A program made the position numbers and the translations under genes. From Prauserella_A sp040635515 (GTDB lineage Bacteria; Actinomycetota; Actinomycetes; Mycobacteriales; Pseudonocardiaceae), in the NCBI GenBank assembly GCA_040635515.1, contig JBEYHY010000006.1, positions 248,001 to 312,000 on the forward strand: a DNA stretch of 64,000 bases. Direction: 5' to 3'. Below the pieces are notes generated by a model. The model was not told the DNA's origin, did not search any database, and saw nothing but the letters and a program-made list of their open reading frames with translations. The first letter of the stretch is position 1. Every line of letters starts with the position of its first letter. This document shows positions 42,680 to 50,416 of the stretch, piece by piece.

Positions 42680-43333
42680 GTGGCCCGCAACCAGCAGATC
42701 GACCTCCGCCCCGTACCCGTGACAACGGCCCCCACCCGCAGGCTGACCCAGCTCTTCGTGGGACTCGTGCTCTACGGCACGAGCACGGCCATGCTGACCA
42801 GGGCGGAGCTGGGCCTCAACCCGTGGAACGCGCTCCACGAAGGCATCACCAACCACACCGGGCTGAGCTTCGGCACCGCTGTCGCGGTCGCATCGGCGGT
42901 GGTTCTGCTGCTCTGGATCCCGCTCAGGCAACGGCCTGGCGTCGGCACGATCGCCAACGTCGTTGTCGTCTCGATCACCGTCGACCTCGTGCGCCTCGTC
43001 CTTCCCGAACAAGAAGGGCTGGGCTGGCAGATCACGCTGCTCGTCGGCGGGGTCGCTCTCAACGGGCTCGCCACGGCCGTCTATGTCGGGGCGCGGCTCG
43101 GACCGGGCCCCAGGGACGGACTGATGACCGGACTCGCCGCACGAACCGGCGGATCGGTGCGGCTCATCCGCACCGGCATCGAGATCGCGGTACTCGCGGC
43201 AGGCTGGCTGCTCGGCGGATCGGTCGGCGTGGGGACCGTGCTGTACGCGCTCGCGATCGGGCCGCTCACCCAGGTCTTCCTGCCGTGGGTGGTGTGGCGG
43301 CCCGCTACGCCGCGCGCCGCAGCGCTGCCCTGA
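42680..43333 (+). CDS. YczE/YitT-type integral membrane protein
   Basis: 217 aa with about five to six membrane segments (LFVGLVLYGTSTAMLTRAEL, FGTAVAVASAVVLLLWIPL, IANVVVVSITVDLVRLVL, ITLLVGGVALNGLATAVYV, IEIAVLAAGWLLG, VLYALAIGPLTQVFLPWVV). The motif AELGLNPWNALHEGIT and GARLGPGPRDGLMTGLA are family hallmarks. Function is unproved; its linkage to MocR regulators suggests transport of a vitamin B6- or amino-related compound. Its last 29 bp overlap the 3' end of the convergent Clp-N gene. Confidence 0.87.
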   Translation: MARNQQIDLRPVPVTTAPTRRLTQLFVGLVLYGTSTAMLTRAELGLNPWNALHEGITNHTGLSFGTAVAVASAVVLLLWIPLRQRPGVGTIANVVVVSITVDLVRLVLPEQEGLGWQITLLVGGVALNGLATAVYVGARLGPGPRDGLMTGLAARTGGSVRLIRTGIEIAVLAAGWLLGGSVGVGTVLYALAIGPLTQVFLPWVVWRPATPRAAALP

Positions 43334-43838
43334 CCCGTTCCGCCGTGACCTCGAATCCGGCGAGGACGTCGGCGGCGGGACCGGGAGCGGCTGCCATCGC
43401 GAGCAGGATGTGCTCGCCGCCGATCTCCTTGGACCGCAACATGACCGCCTCTTCGAGGCAGCGTTCGAGAAGACGCTTCGAGCCCGCCGCGAACGGGATG
43501 TGTCCCGGCTTCTTCCGCTTTCGCCTGGCGAGCGCGTCCCTGCCGTGATCCCGCTCGACTCGCTCGACGAGCTGATCGACGTCGATTCCCAGATTGCCGA
43601 GCGCTTCGGCGTCGGCCTCGCTCAGGTCACCTCTCCTGCGGATGAGCGCGACACTCGCGACGACGTCGTCGAGTGCGACACCGAACTCGGAAAGCAGCGT
43701 CGCGGCGCCGCCCTCCGGAAACCGGGTGAGTGCGACGAGCAGGTGCAGGGAGTCGATCTCGGGCGAACCAAGCTCGGCCGCCTCCCTTACCGCTTCCTTC
43801 ACGAGTGCCTTCGCGTCACCGGTGAATCGTTCGAACAT
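43305..43838 (-). CDS. stand-alone Clp N-terminal (double Clp-repeat) protein
   Basis: 177 aa containing only the two ClpA/B/C N-terminal repeats: first FERFTGDAKALVKEAVREAAELG then SLHLLVALTR; second GSKRLLERCLEEAVMLRSKEI then EHILLAMAAAP. There is no AAA+ domain, so it cannot be an unfoldase; such proteins may bind adaptors or substrates as decoys. It is translationally coupled to the upstream small HTH gene (TGATG overlap at 43838), an arrangement common in actinomycetes, implying that the pair is one regulatory unit. Confidence 0.88.
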   Translation of the reverse strand: MFERFTGDAKALVKEAVREAAELGSPEIDSLHLLVALTRFPEGGAATLLSEFGVALDDVVASVALIRRRGDLSEADAEALGNLGIDVDQLVERVERDHGRDALARRKRKKPGHIPFAAGSKRLLERCLEEAVMLRSKEIGGEHILLAMAAAPGPAADVLAGFEVTAERVRAALRRAA

Positions 43839-44047
43839 CAGCGTCTCCCATACTTCTTGTGCACTGCCTGCCTGCTCACTCCGAGCTCGTCGGCAATGTC
43901 CTGCCAGGACCAGCCGTGCACGCGCGCACTGCGCACCTGCACGGATTCCAAGCGCTCCAGCAGCCTGCGCAACGCCGCGACGGCCCGGAGCCCGACGCGC
44001 GGGTCGCGATCTCCCGCCCTCTCCGCGAGGTCTGTCGCCTCAGTCAT
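43838..44047 (-). CDS. small helix-turn-helix regulator coupled to the Clp-N protein
   Basis: 69 aa from the ATG at 44047. Almost the whole protein is a helical segment (VGLRAVAALRRLLERLESVQ) followed by a sigma-70 region 4-like HTH (GWSWQDIADELGVSRQAVHKK). The frame is open far upstream but runs through the divergent phosphatase gene. It overlaps the Clp-N start. Two GTCAA/TTGAC palindromes sit immediately upstream and likely form its autoregulatory operator, shared with the divergent PP2C-like gene. Confidence 0.85.
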   Translation of the reverse strand: MTEATDLAERAGDRDPRVGLRAVAALRRLLERLESVQVRSARVHGWSWQDIADELGVSRQAVHKKYGRR

Positions 44048-44050
44048 GAC

Positions 44051-44094
44051 GTCAATTAAAGTTGACGCCAGCCCGCGTGTCAACCCTGGTTGAC
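44051..44094. promoter_or_regulatory. two GTCAA...TTGAC palindromes between the HTH/Clp-N operon and the PP2C-like gene
   Basis: The first is gtcaattaaagttgac (44051-44066, 5-bp arms); the second is GTCAACC-CT-GGTTGAC (44079-44094, 7-bp arms, perfect). Their centres are 28 bp apart, close to three helical turns minus a few bases. They fill the 63-bp divergent promoter region. Confidence 0.7.
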
Positions 44095-44110
44095 GACTAC
44101 GGTTCGATGA

Positions 44111-44899
44111 GTGAGCCAGCCACACGTCGACATCGCCGAACAACCGGGCGTCGGCCTCGACGGCCTGCCAAGGTCCCCCGAAGGCTCCGAAGATGTCGTC
44201 GTGACCACGGGAAATGCCGTCGTACTGCTCGACGGTGCCACCGAGTTCAGACAGGACCTGCCGAGCGGTGGCTGGTACGCCGCCCGGCTCGGCGAGCGAA
44301 TCGAACGCCTTCTGCTCGGCGCGCCCCACGACGACCTGGGCTCCGTACTCGGCAAAGCCATCGCCGAGGTGACCGAGGCAGGCAGCCTCACGAGGCGGCA
44401 CTCGCCCTCCAGCACGGTCGCCATGCTGCGCTGGACCGACGACACGATCGAAGCGCTCGTACTCGCCGACAGCCCGATCGTCGCATTCGGACAGTCGGGG
44501 TTCGAGGTCGTCGCCGACACGAGGCTCGACGAACTTCGCGAAAGCGGAAGGCTGCGCACGAGAGCGCAAGTCGACCGGCTGCGCAACAGCGAGGGCGGCT
44601 TCTGGGTCGCCGAGGCCGATCCCGGTGCGGCGAACCAGGCGCTACGCCGAACCTGGCGGCGCGAGGAGATCGAAGCGGTCGTACTCGCCACGGACGGGGT
44701 CTCCGTCGGCGTCGACGACTACCGCGTACTCGAATGGCCTTCGGTACTGAGCATCGCCCGCGATCAAGGAGCGGCCCGCGTGCTGGACGTCGTGCGAACA
44801 GCCGAGCTCGGCGACCCCGGCCGCACCCGCTGGCCCCGCGCGAAACTCCACGACGACCAGGCGCTCGCCTTGATCGACTTCACCCGATGTAGGGGGTGA
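44111..44899 (+). CDS. PP2C-like protein serine/threonine phosphatase domain protein
   Basis: 262 aa. PP2C fold features: EDVVVTTGNAVVLLDGATEF (the first metal-binding Asp region, DGAT in place of DGVGG), SSTVAMLRWTDDTIEALVLADSPIV (second Asp), and ATDGVSVGVDDY near the C-terminus with the metal Asp of TDGV. Domain length is slightly short. It may be an active Mn-dependent phosphatase or a divergent regulator. The GTG at 44111 sits directly after the double palindrome. It is divergent from the HTH/Clp-N operon. Confidence 0.75.
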   Translation: MSQPHVDIAEQPGVGLDGLPRSPEGSEDVVVTTGNAVVLLDGATEFRQDLPSGGWYAARLGERIERLLLGAPHDDLGSVLGKAIAEVTEAGSLTRRHSPSSTVAMLRWTDDTIEALVLADSPIVAFGQSGFEVVADTRLDELRESGRLRTRAQVDRLRNSEGGFWVAEADPGAANQALRRTWRREEIEAVVLATDGVSVGVDDYRVLEWPSVLSIARDQGAARVLDVVRTAELGDPGRTRWPRAKLHDDQALALIDFTRCRG

Positions 44900-44952
44900 T
44901 TCAGGGACTTCCCCTGATCACAAATCGGCGGAGTCAGGCCAGAGTTGTTGCC

Positions 44953-45654
44953 ATGGCCGAGCTGAGAACGAAGACCGCGAGCACCACGACCGCGGCGAGA
45001 ACCCGCACGTGGACCATCGTCGCGTCGGCATCACTCGGCTGGGCCCTGTTCACGCTCACGATCCTGCACGCCATCAGCTCGTTCAACCCGTTGACCGATC
45101 CGCTCAGCCGGTACGCCTTCTCCGATCACGGCACGGGAATGCTGGAGGCGAGCCTGCTCTCGTTCGCGCTCGCGGTCGTGGCCGTTCGCGGAGCACTCGC
45201 CTCGGCGGGCATCGGCATCAGCCGCACCACGTCGGTGCTCGTGGGGGCAACCGCGCTCGGCCTCGTCGCGGCGGCTCTCTTCCCCGCGACTTTCACCGAG
45301 GACATCAATCCGGTGAGCGGCAAGATCCACCAGTACGCCAGCGTGATCGCGTTCGCCTCGCTGCCGGCCATCGCGTTCTCGTTGCTCGACGCGCTCCGAG
45401 GCTCACCCGCGCTGGCCGCGAGCCGCCAGATGCTGGTCAGGCTGCTGCAGGTGAGCCTCGTCGGACTCGGGTTGTTCGGGGTCAGCTATGTCTTCGACTC
45501 CGTTCCCGGTGTTCCCGTGTTCTCACTGCTGGCCTCCACGCTGCCCGTCGGATTCACGCAACGCATCGTCTTCATCAGCTACTTCTGCCTGCTCGCCGCA
45601 CTGCTCGTGGTCGCGGCGAGGGCCGCGAGGCTTCGCCTGACCAGCCCGCGGTGA
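44953..45654 (+). CDS. DUF998 membrane protein
   Basis: 233 aa from ATG 44953. Six predicted membrane helices, beginning TWTIVASASLGWALFTLTIL and ending IVFISYFCLLAALLVVAARA, with the family-typical loop NPLTDPLSRYAFSDHGTGML and FPATFTEDINPVSGKIHQYA between helices 3 and 4. Function unknown; the fold may be shared with cytochrome b561-like proteins. It lies 35 bp before the amidase ATG; the amidase operator palindrome starts 3 bp after its stop. Confidence 0.85.
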   Translation: MAELRTKTASTTTAARTRTWTIVASASLGWALFTLTILHAISSFNPLTDPLSRYAFSDHGTGMLEASLLSFALAVVAVRGALASAGIGISRTTSVLVGATALGLVAAALFPATFTEDINPVSGKIHQYASVIAFASLPAIAFSLLDALRGSPALAASRQMLVRLLQVSLVGLGLFGVSYVFDSVPGVPVFSLLASTLPVGFTQRIVFISYFCLLAALLVVAARAARLRLTSPR

Positions 45655-45657
45655 TAC

Positions 45658-45675
45658 CGTTCGTTCGAACGAACG
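45658..45675. promoter_or_regulatory. perfect 18-bp palindrome CGTTCGTTCGAACGAACG, probable TetR operator
   Basis: Uninterrupted 18-bp palindrome starting 3 bp after the DUF998 stop and ending 14 bp before the amidase ATG. Length and symmetry are those of TetR-family operators, and the TetR gene is the second gene of the operon that follows, so autoregulation is the simplest reading. Confidence 0.8.
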
Positions 45676-45689
45676 AGACGGAGCGAGCC

Positions 45690-47063
45690 ATGCGCGCCAC
45701 CGAGAGGGACATCGCGTTCGCGGGGCCCGCCGAGCAGGCGAGGCTGGTCGCCGAGGGAAAGATCTCCGCCGTCGAACTCACGCGCGCCGCGCTGGAACGC
45801 GCCGAGCGCACTCAGCCGACACTCAACGCTTTCCGGCACCTTCGAACGCGAGAAGCCCTCCATGAGGCCGAAGCCGCCGATCGGCTGGTCGCCGAAGGAC
45901 ACAGGGCTCCGCTGCTCGGGGTTCCCATCGCGATCAAGGACGACACCGACATCGCCGGATTGCCGACGGCTTTCGGCTGCGAGGGCGACTTCCCCGTTGC
46001 CGGGGCCGACGCCGAGGTCGTCGCGATGCTCAAACGGGCGGGCGCCGTCATCATCGGCAAGACGAACACGCCCGAGGTCGGCCAGTGGCCGTTCACCGAG
46101 GGCGCGGCGTTCGGCGTGACGCGCAATCCGTGGAACACCGAGTATTCGCCAGGCGGTTCCTCCGGCGGCTCCGCCGCGGCGGTCGCCGCCGGGGTCGTGG
46201 GCGCCGCACTCGGCTCCGACGGCGCGGGCTCCGTTCGCATTCCCGCTGCCTGGACCAATCTTGTTGGCATCAAGCCACAGCGGGGCCGCATCCCCACAGC
46301 CCCGGAGCCGGAACTGTTTCACGGTCTGACCGGACACGGGCCGCTCGCGCGGACGGTTGCCGACGCGGCACTGCTGCTCGATGTCGCGGCAGGCACGAAC
46401 GGCGCCTATCTCGCGGCGGCGAGGTCCGGCGTCGGGCGACTACGCATCGGCATCAGCCTGCGCAGCCCGTTCACCGCGATGCCGAACAAGCTCGACCCGA
46501 GAGTGCGCGCGGCCGTCGTCATGCTGGCAAGATCGCTCACCGCGCTCGGCCACACCGTGGTTCCCGTCCGTCCGCGCTACGGGCTCATCGGACTCACCTT
46601 TCTTCCCCGCTCTCTCACCGGTGTCGCCGACTGGGTCGCGAAAGCCCCTTCGCGCGGCCTGCTCGATGAGCGCACCCGGTCCAATGCCCGCACCGGCGAG
46701 CTCTTGCGCGGGCTGCTCCCGCTCGCCAGGGAGACCGAGCCGTTCTGGCGCAAGCGGGTCGGCGCCGTCTTCGCCGACGTCGACGTCCTGCTCGCGCCGA
46801 CGACGGCGACCCCTCCTCCCGCCGCGGACACGCTCGGCAGGCTGCCGAACTGGCGCACCGACAGGGCCATCGTCGGCGCGTGTCCCTACGCCTGGCCGTG
46901 GAACGTGCTCGGCTGGCCCGCCGTCAACGTCCCCGCCGGGTTCACGGACGAAGGGTTGCCGATGGGCGCCCAGCTCATGGGTCCATCGGATTCGGAAGAG
47001 CTGTTGATCGCCCTTGCCGCGCAACTGGAAACCATCCGGCGCTGGCACGATCGAACACCGTGA
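45690..47063 (+). CDS. amidase-signature-family amidohydrolase
   Basis: 457 aa from ATG 45690 (gagcgag upstream). The amidase-signature Ser-Ser-Lys triad is visible: Lys in LLGVPIAIKDD, cis-Ser in YSPGGSSGGSAAAVAAG, and the nucleophile Ser in GSDGAGSVRIPAAWT. Such enzymes hydrolyse linear amides, e.g. 6-aminohexanoate oligomers, indole-acetamide or aryl-acylamides; no specific substrate is evident. Its stop overlaps the TetR start as GTGA. The operon amidase-TetR-DUF2236 is headed by a perfect palindrome. Confidence 0.92.
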   Translation: MRATERDIAFAGPAEQARLVAEGKISAVELTRAALERAERTQPTLNAFRHLRTREALHEAEAADRLVAEGHRAPLLGVPIAIKDDTDIAGLPTAFGCEGDFPVAGADAEVVAMLKRAGAVIIGKTNTPEVGQWPFTEGAAFGVTRNPWNTEYSPGGSSGGSAAAVAAGVVGAALGSDGAGSVRIPAAWTNLVGIKPQRGRIPTAPEPELFHGLTGHGPLARTVADAALLLDVAAGTNGAYLAAARSGVGRLRIGISLRSPFTAMPNKLDPRVRAAVVMLARSLTALGHTVVPVRPRYGLIGLTFLPRSLTGVADWVAKAPSRGLLDERTRSNARTGELLRGLLPLARETEPFWRKRVGAVFADVDVLLAPTTATPPPAADTLGRLPNWRTDRAIVGACPYAWPWNVLGWPAVNVPAGFTDEGLPMGAQLMGPSDSEELLIALAAQLETIRRWHDRTP

Positions 47064-47614
47064 ACACGAAGGAGGCCATCCTGCGGGCGGCGCTTCGCGT
47101 CATCGGCGAACAGGGCGTCGCGGGCCTGACCAACCGCAGGATCGTCGCGGAGGCGGGCGTTTCGCTGGGATCGCTCACCTATCACTTCCCCAGCCAGACC
47201 GCGCTGCTGCGGGAGGCGATGTTGCTGTTCGCCTCCGACGAGGCGGCAAGGCTCGGCGAACTCGCGCGGGCGCGGCAGACCGGCGAACTCAGCGTCGAGG
47301 ACGCCGCCGTCGCGGTCGGCAGGGTGCTCGAAGGGCTTCCGATGACGATCGACGAGATCGCCTCGCTCGAACTGTATTTGCAGGGCGGCAGGGATCCCGG
47401 GCTGCGGGACGCGACGGCGCGGTGCTTCGCGGCCTACGACGAACTCGCGCTCACCATTCTGCGTACCCTCGGCGTCGGCGAACCGGAACGGCTCGTCGGC
47501 CCCGTGGTCGCGTTGATCGGCGGCCTGCAGCTTCGCAGGCTCGCGACGGGAGAGGCACCGGCGACCCCGGCCGCCGACGCGCTGATGATGCTCGTTCGCG
47601 GGGCGCGAAGGTAG
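47060..47614 (+). CDS. TetR-family transcriptional regulator
   Basis: 184 aa, GTG start. HTH at the N-terminus: AALRVIGEQGVAGLTNRRIV AEAGVSLGSLTYHFPSQTALL, the standard TetR DNA-binding domain; the ligand-binding C-terminal domain is all helical. The gene lies between amidase and DUF2236 and is coupled to the amidase stop. The perfect 18-bp palindrome upstream of the amidase is its probable binding site. A ligand derived from an amide or a lipid-like substrate is possible. Confidence 0.92.
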   Translation: MNTKEAILRAALRVIGEQGVAGLTNRRIVAEAGVSLGSLTYHFPSQTALLREAMLLFASDEAARLGELARARQTGELSVEDAAVAVGRVLEGLPMTIDEIASLELYLQGGRDPGLRDATARCFAAYDELALTILRTLGVGEPERLVGPVVALIGGLQLRRLATGEAPATPAADALMMLVRGARR

Positions 47615-47628
47615 CGGAGGGAGTCACC

Positions 47629-48468
47629 GTGGCACCGCCGGTTGTCAGGGGAACCGCCGCGTGGCGGTACTTCGGCGATTTCAGGGCGAGCCTGCTCGCG
47701 GGCCAGGTGCTGGTGTTGCAGGTCGCGCATCCCGTCGTCGCGGCAGGCGTCCGCGATCATTCGGACTACCAGCGCGATCCGTGGACCAGGCTGCTCAGAA
47801 CGGCGGGTTCGCTTTCGATCTACGTATACGGCGACGCCGTCGGCGCGCAATACGAGGCCGACCGGCTACGCGCGCTGCACAGGCGGTTCACCGGATTCAC
47901 CGCCGAAGGCCGCCGCTACACCGCGCTCGACGCGGAAGCCTACGCGTGGGTGCACGCGACGCTCGTGCGGCAAGCCGTTGACGCGCAACGGTTTTTCGGC
48001 ACTCCGATGTCCCGCGCCGAACTGGACGAGTACTACGCGCAGCTCACGGATATCGGTCACCGGCTCGGCCTTCGCGAGCGGCATCTCCCTGCCGACTGGT
48101 GTTCCTTCGAGCGCTACTACGCGGACATGGTCGCGAGTTTCGGGCCCAACGACACGATCAGCACGCTGTTCGCCACCATCCGGACGGTTCCGAAGCCGGT
48201 GGGGTGGCTGCCGGACGTGCTGTGGTCGCCGCTGCGCAAGGCACAGGCCGACCTGCAGCTCTTCCTGATCGCGGCGACGCTGCCTCCCTTGCTTCGCGAC
48301 CGGATCGGGCTGGAGTGGTCGGCGGACCGGCAACGCAAGTTCGACCGGCTGTGCACGGCGATGCGCCTGCTCGGTCGTTGCGTTCCCACCGGGATGCGAT
48401 CGGCGCACGTGCGCGGCGTCGGCAAGCTCAACGTGTTCCTGCGCCGCCGCGCGGGGATTCACCGCTGA
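47629..48468 (+). CDS. DUF2236 / MpaB-type oxygenase-like protein
   Basis: 279 aa from GTG 47629 with gggagg-like sequence (cggaggga) before it. Conserved DUF2236 features: QVLVLQVAHPVVAAGVRDHS near residue 30 with the haem-ligand-like His, AYAWVHATLVRQAVDA in the middle and RYYADMVASFGP. Relatives include latex-clearing Lcp-like and MpaB oxygenases that bind b-type haem. It is probably co-transcribed with the TetR gene. Its last 41 bp overlap the convergent CGNR gene. Confidence 0.87.
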   Translation: MAPPVVRGTAAWRYFGDFRASLLAGQVLVLQVAHPVVAAGVRDHSDYQRDPWTRLLRTAGSLSIYVYGDAVGAQYEADRLRALHRRFTGFTAEGRRYTALDAEAYAWVHATLVRQAVDAQRFFGTPMSRAELDEYYAQLTDIGHRLGLRERHLPADWCSFERYYADMVASFGPNDTISTLFATIRTVPKPVGWLPDVLWSPLRKAQADLQLFLIAATLPPLLRDRIGLEWSADRQRKFDRLCTAMRLLGRCVPTGMRSAHVRGVGKLNVFLRRRAGIHR

Positions 48469-49009
48469 GCCTGCGGCGCGCGTAGTGCGCCCGGGCCTTC
48501 GCCCTGTTGCCGCATCGCGCCATCGAGCACCACTGCCGGTTGCGCTTCGGTGAGGCGTCGAGAAAGCGGAGGCCGCAGTCGTCGGCGGCACACACGCGAA
48601 CGGCGGGGGTGGTGGTGACCAGTTCGATGGCGTCCACCGCGAAAACGGCGAGTACCGAATCCAGCGTGCCTTTCCCGTTCGCGAGCGTGAGGGAACCGTC
48701 GTCGGCGAGGTGCAGCGCGGGCGCGGGGATTGCGGCCGCGGTGGTGTTGACGAGCGCGACGTCGCTCGCACTGGGCCTGCGACGATCCGACACCGCCATG
48801 GTGAGCCGGTCGATCGCCTCCCTGAGCGCGCGAACCGCGGACACCTGGCGCTCGGTCACGTCAATGGCATTGACGGTGTACCCGCAATGTCGAAGCCATT
48901 CGGCGAGCGCGTCGGCGTCCACGAGCAGTTCCCTGCCCTCCAGGTGCCGGTCGCGCATCGTGTTCACCAGGTCGAGGCAGCGCCGCCCTCCTTCGAAAAC
49001 CCACTCCAC
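48428..49009 (-). CDS. CGNR zinc-finger / ABATE-domain regulator
   Basis: 193 aa. N-terminal ABATE domain (WVFEGGRRCLDLVNTMRDRH) and C-terminal CGNR zinc finger: CAADDCGLRFLDASPKRNRQ, then WCSMARCGNRAKARAHYARR. It is divergent from the alpha/beta hydrolase with a TCTAACC-N9-GGTTAGA palindrome in the 46-bp space, implying control of the hydrolase and itself. Its 3' end overlaps the convergent DUF2236 gene by 41 bp. Confidence 0.9.
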   Translation of the reverse strand: MEWVFEGGRRCLDLVNTMRDRHLEGRELLVDADALAEWLRHCGYTVNAIDVTERQVSAVRALREAIDRLTMAVSDRRRPSASDVALVNTTAAAIPAPALHLADDGSLTLANGKGTLDSVLAVFAVDAIELVTTTPAVRVCAADDCGLRFLDASPKRNRQWCSMARCGNRAKARAHYARRRLSGESPRGGAGTR

Positions 49010-49025
49010 GTCGACACTCCTTGTT

Positions 49026-49048
49026 TCTAACCATCTTATGCGGTTAGA
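49026..49048. promoter_or_regulatory. inverted repeat TCTAACC-N9-GGTTAGA, probable CGNR operator
   Basis: Perfect 7-bp arms at 49026-49032 and 49042-49048 in the 46-bp divergent promoter region. The sequence differs from the 35.5-kb CGNR palindrome, as expected for a different paralogue, but the placement is the same. Confidence 0.68.
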
Positions 49049-49055
49049 TTAGCGG

Positions 49056-49916
49056 ATGCGGATGGACATCGAAACCGGCATGGAACTGGTGAACGGGATC
49101 CGGATGCACTACCGGATCGCGGGAGACGGGTCACCCGTGGTTCTGCTCCACGGCTGGCCGCAGACGGGACACTGCTGGCGCAAAGTACTGGAGCCGCTGG
49201 CTGCCTCGCACACCGTCATCGTTCCCGACCTGCGCGGGTACGGACTCAGCGACAAACCACGCCACGGGTACGACAAGCGGACGATGGCGGCCGACGTATC
49301 GGAACTGACGCGGAAGCTGGGCTTTTCCGTCGTGAGCGTCGTCGGACACGACAGGGGTGGAAGAGTCGGTCACCGCTGGGCGCTCGACAACCCCGGCGAG
49401 ATCGACCGGTTCGCGGTACTCGACATCATCCCGACGAGGGAGATGTGGGCCCGCATGGACGGCGGACTCGCGCGCGGTTACTGGCATTGGCTCTTCCACC
49501 TGCAACCCGACCTGCCCGAACGACTCGCGGGACAGGACGTCGCCGGATACCTCGGGTATTTCTTCGAAAGGTGGACCCACCAGCGCGACGCGCTCGAACC
49601 GGAAGCCGTCGCGGAGTACGTTCGCGCCTTCTCCGCACCGGGCGCACTGCGAGCGGGCTTCGACGACTACCGGGCCTCGTTCCCCGCCGACGCGGAGCAC
49701 GACGAAGCCGACTTCGAAGCGGGCCGCAAGCTGACCATGCCCGTACTGGCGATGTGGGGCGAGAACGGTTTGCTCGGCACGCTGCCGTGCGAACCGATCT
49801 GGCGGGAGTACGCCACCGACGTCACCGGCAGGGCGATCCCCTCGTGCGGTCACTTCGTCCCCGAGGAACAACCCGGGTCGACGGCACGACACCTGCTCGA
49901 ATTCCTGTCGAGATGA
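49056..49916 (+). CDS. alpha/beta hydrolase, haloacetate dehalogenase/epoxide hydrolase group
   Basis: 286 aa. Oxyanion-hole HGWPQTGHCW, nucleophile elbow VVGHDRGGRVGHRWALDNP with Asp as nucleophile, LDIIPTREMW, a cap-domain YWHWLFHLQPDLPERL, and the catalytic His in SCGHFVPEEQP. The GHDRGxRVGHR and YWHW motifs are those of fluoroacetate dehalogenases; epoxide hydrolases share the Asp nucleophile, so activity is uncertain. It is divergent from and probably regulated by the CGNR protein. A small CGGCC/GGCCG hairpin at 49930-49943 follows the stop. Confidence 0.87.
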   Translation: MRMDIETGMELVNGIRMHYRIAGDGSPVVLLHGWPQTGHCWRKVLEPLAASHTVIVPDLRGYGLSDKPRHGYDKRTMAADVSELTRKLGFSVVSVVGHDRGGRVGHRWALDNPGEIDRFAVLDIIPTREMWARMDGGLARGYWHWLFHLQPDLPERLAGQDVAGYLGYFFERWTHQRDALEPEAVAEYVRAFSAPGALRAGFDDYRASFPADAEHDEADFEAGRKLTMPVLAMWGENGLLGTLPCEPIWREYATDVTGRAIPSCGHFVPEEQPGSTARHLLEFLSR

Positions 49917-49993
49917 GCCCACCCGCACTCGGCCGTTAGGCCGGTTGGAGCCCCAGGGTAGCGATCACGTGCACGCCGTGTGCATCATCAGGT

Positions 49994-50416
49994 GTGGGCT
50001 GGTTGGACTCCGCGACGGATCGCTCGGCGCGCCGCTGGCTCAGCCGGATGAGCGAGGAACTGGCATCCGGCTGGCCCGCGCTCGGGCGTCCTGCCCTGCG
50101 CCAGCAATTCACCCAGCACCTCCACGGCGTCGACGACGCCATTCGCACCGACGAGGAACTCACCGGCAGAGCGGTACCCGCCAGCAGACTGGTGCTGATC
50201 GCGGGGCACGCCTACGACCTGAGGCAGGAAGCGCTGCGCTCGGGGTGGCGGCCACCCGCCGACGAGTCCGCGTGGACCGCCGACGAGTGGTACGGCCTCC
50301 GCCTGCTCGCATGCCACGAATTGGCCTCCCGCGAGCGACGTGGACCGAAGCCAGCGCTGCTTCACGCCGAACGGTCCTCGATCGTCGGGCTCATCCGGGG
50401 GTCACGGCCAGGCTGA
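49994..50416 (+). CDS. hypothetical protein (possibly DUF6401-like)
   Basis: 140 aa, GTG start. Soluble and Arg/Leu-rich, with an opening MGWLDSATDRSARRWLSRM and a middle VPASRLVLIAGHAYDLRQEA. The opening resembles small actinobacterial proteins annotated as DUF6401 near natural-product genes, but I cannot verify this. No catalytic motif is evident. Its last 55 bp overlap the convergent membrane-protein gene, so one of the two 3' ends may be over-called. Confidence 0.55.
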   Translation: MGWLDSATDRSARRWLSRMSEELASGWPALGRPALRQQFTQHLHGVDDAIRTDEELTGRAVPASRLVLIAGHAYDLRQEALRSGWRPPADESAWTADEWYGLRLLACHELASRERRGPKPALLHAERSSIVGLIRGSRPG

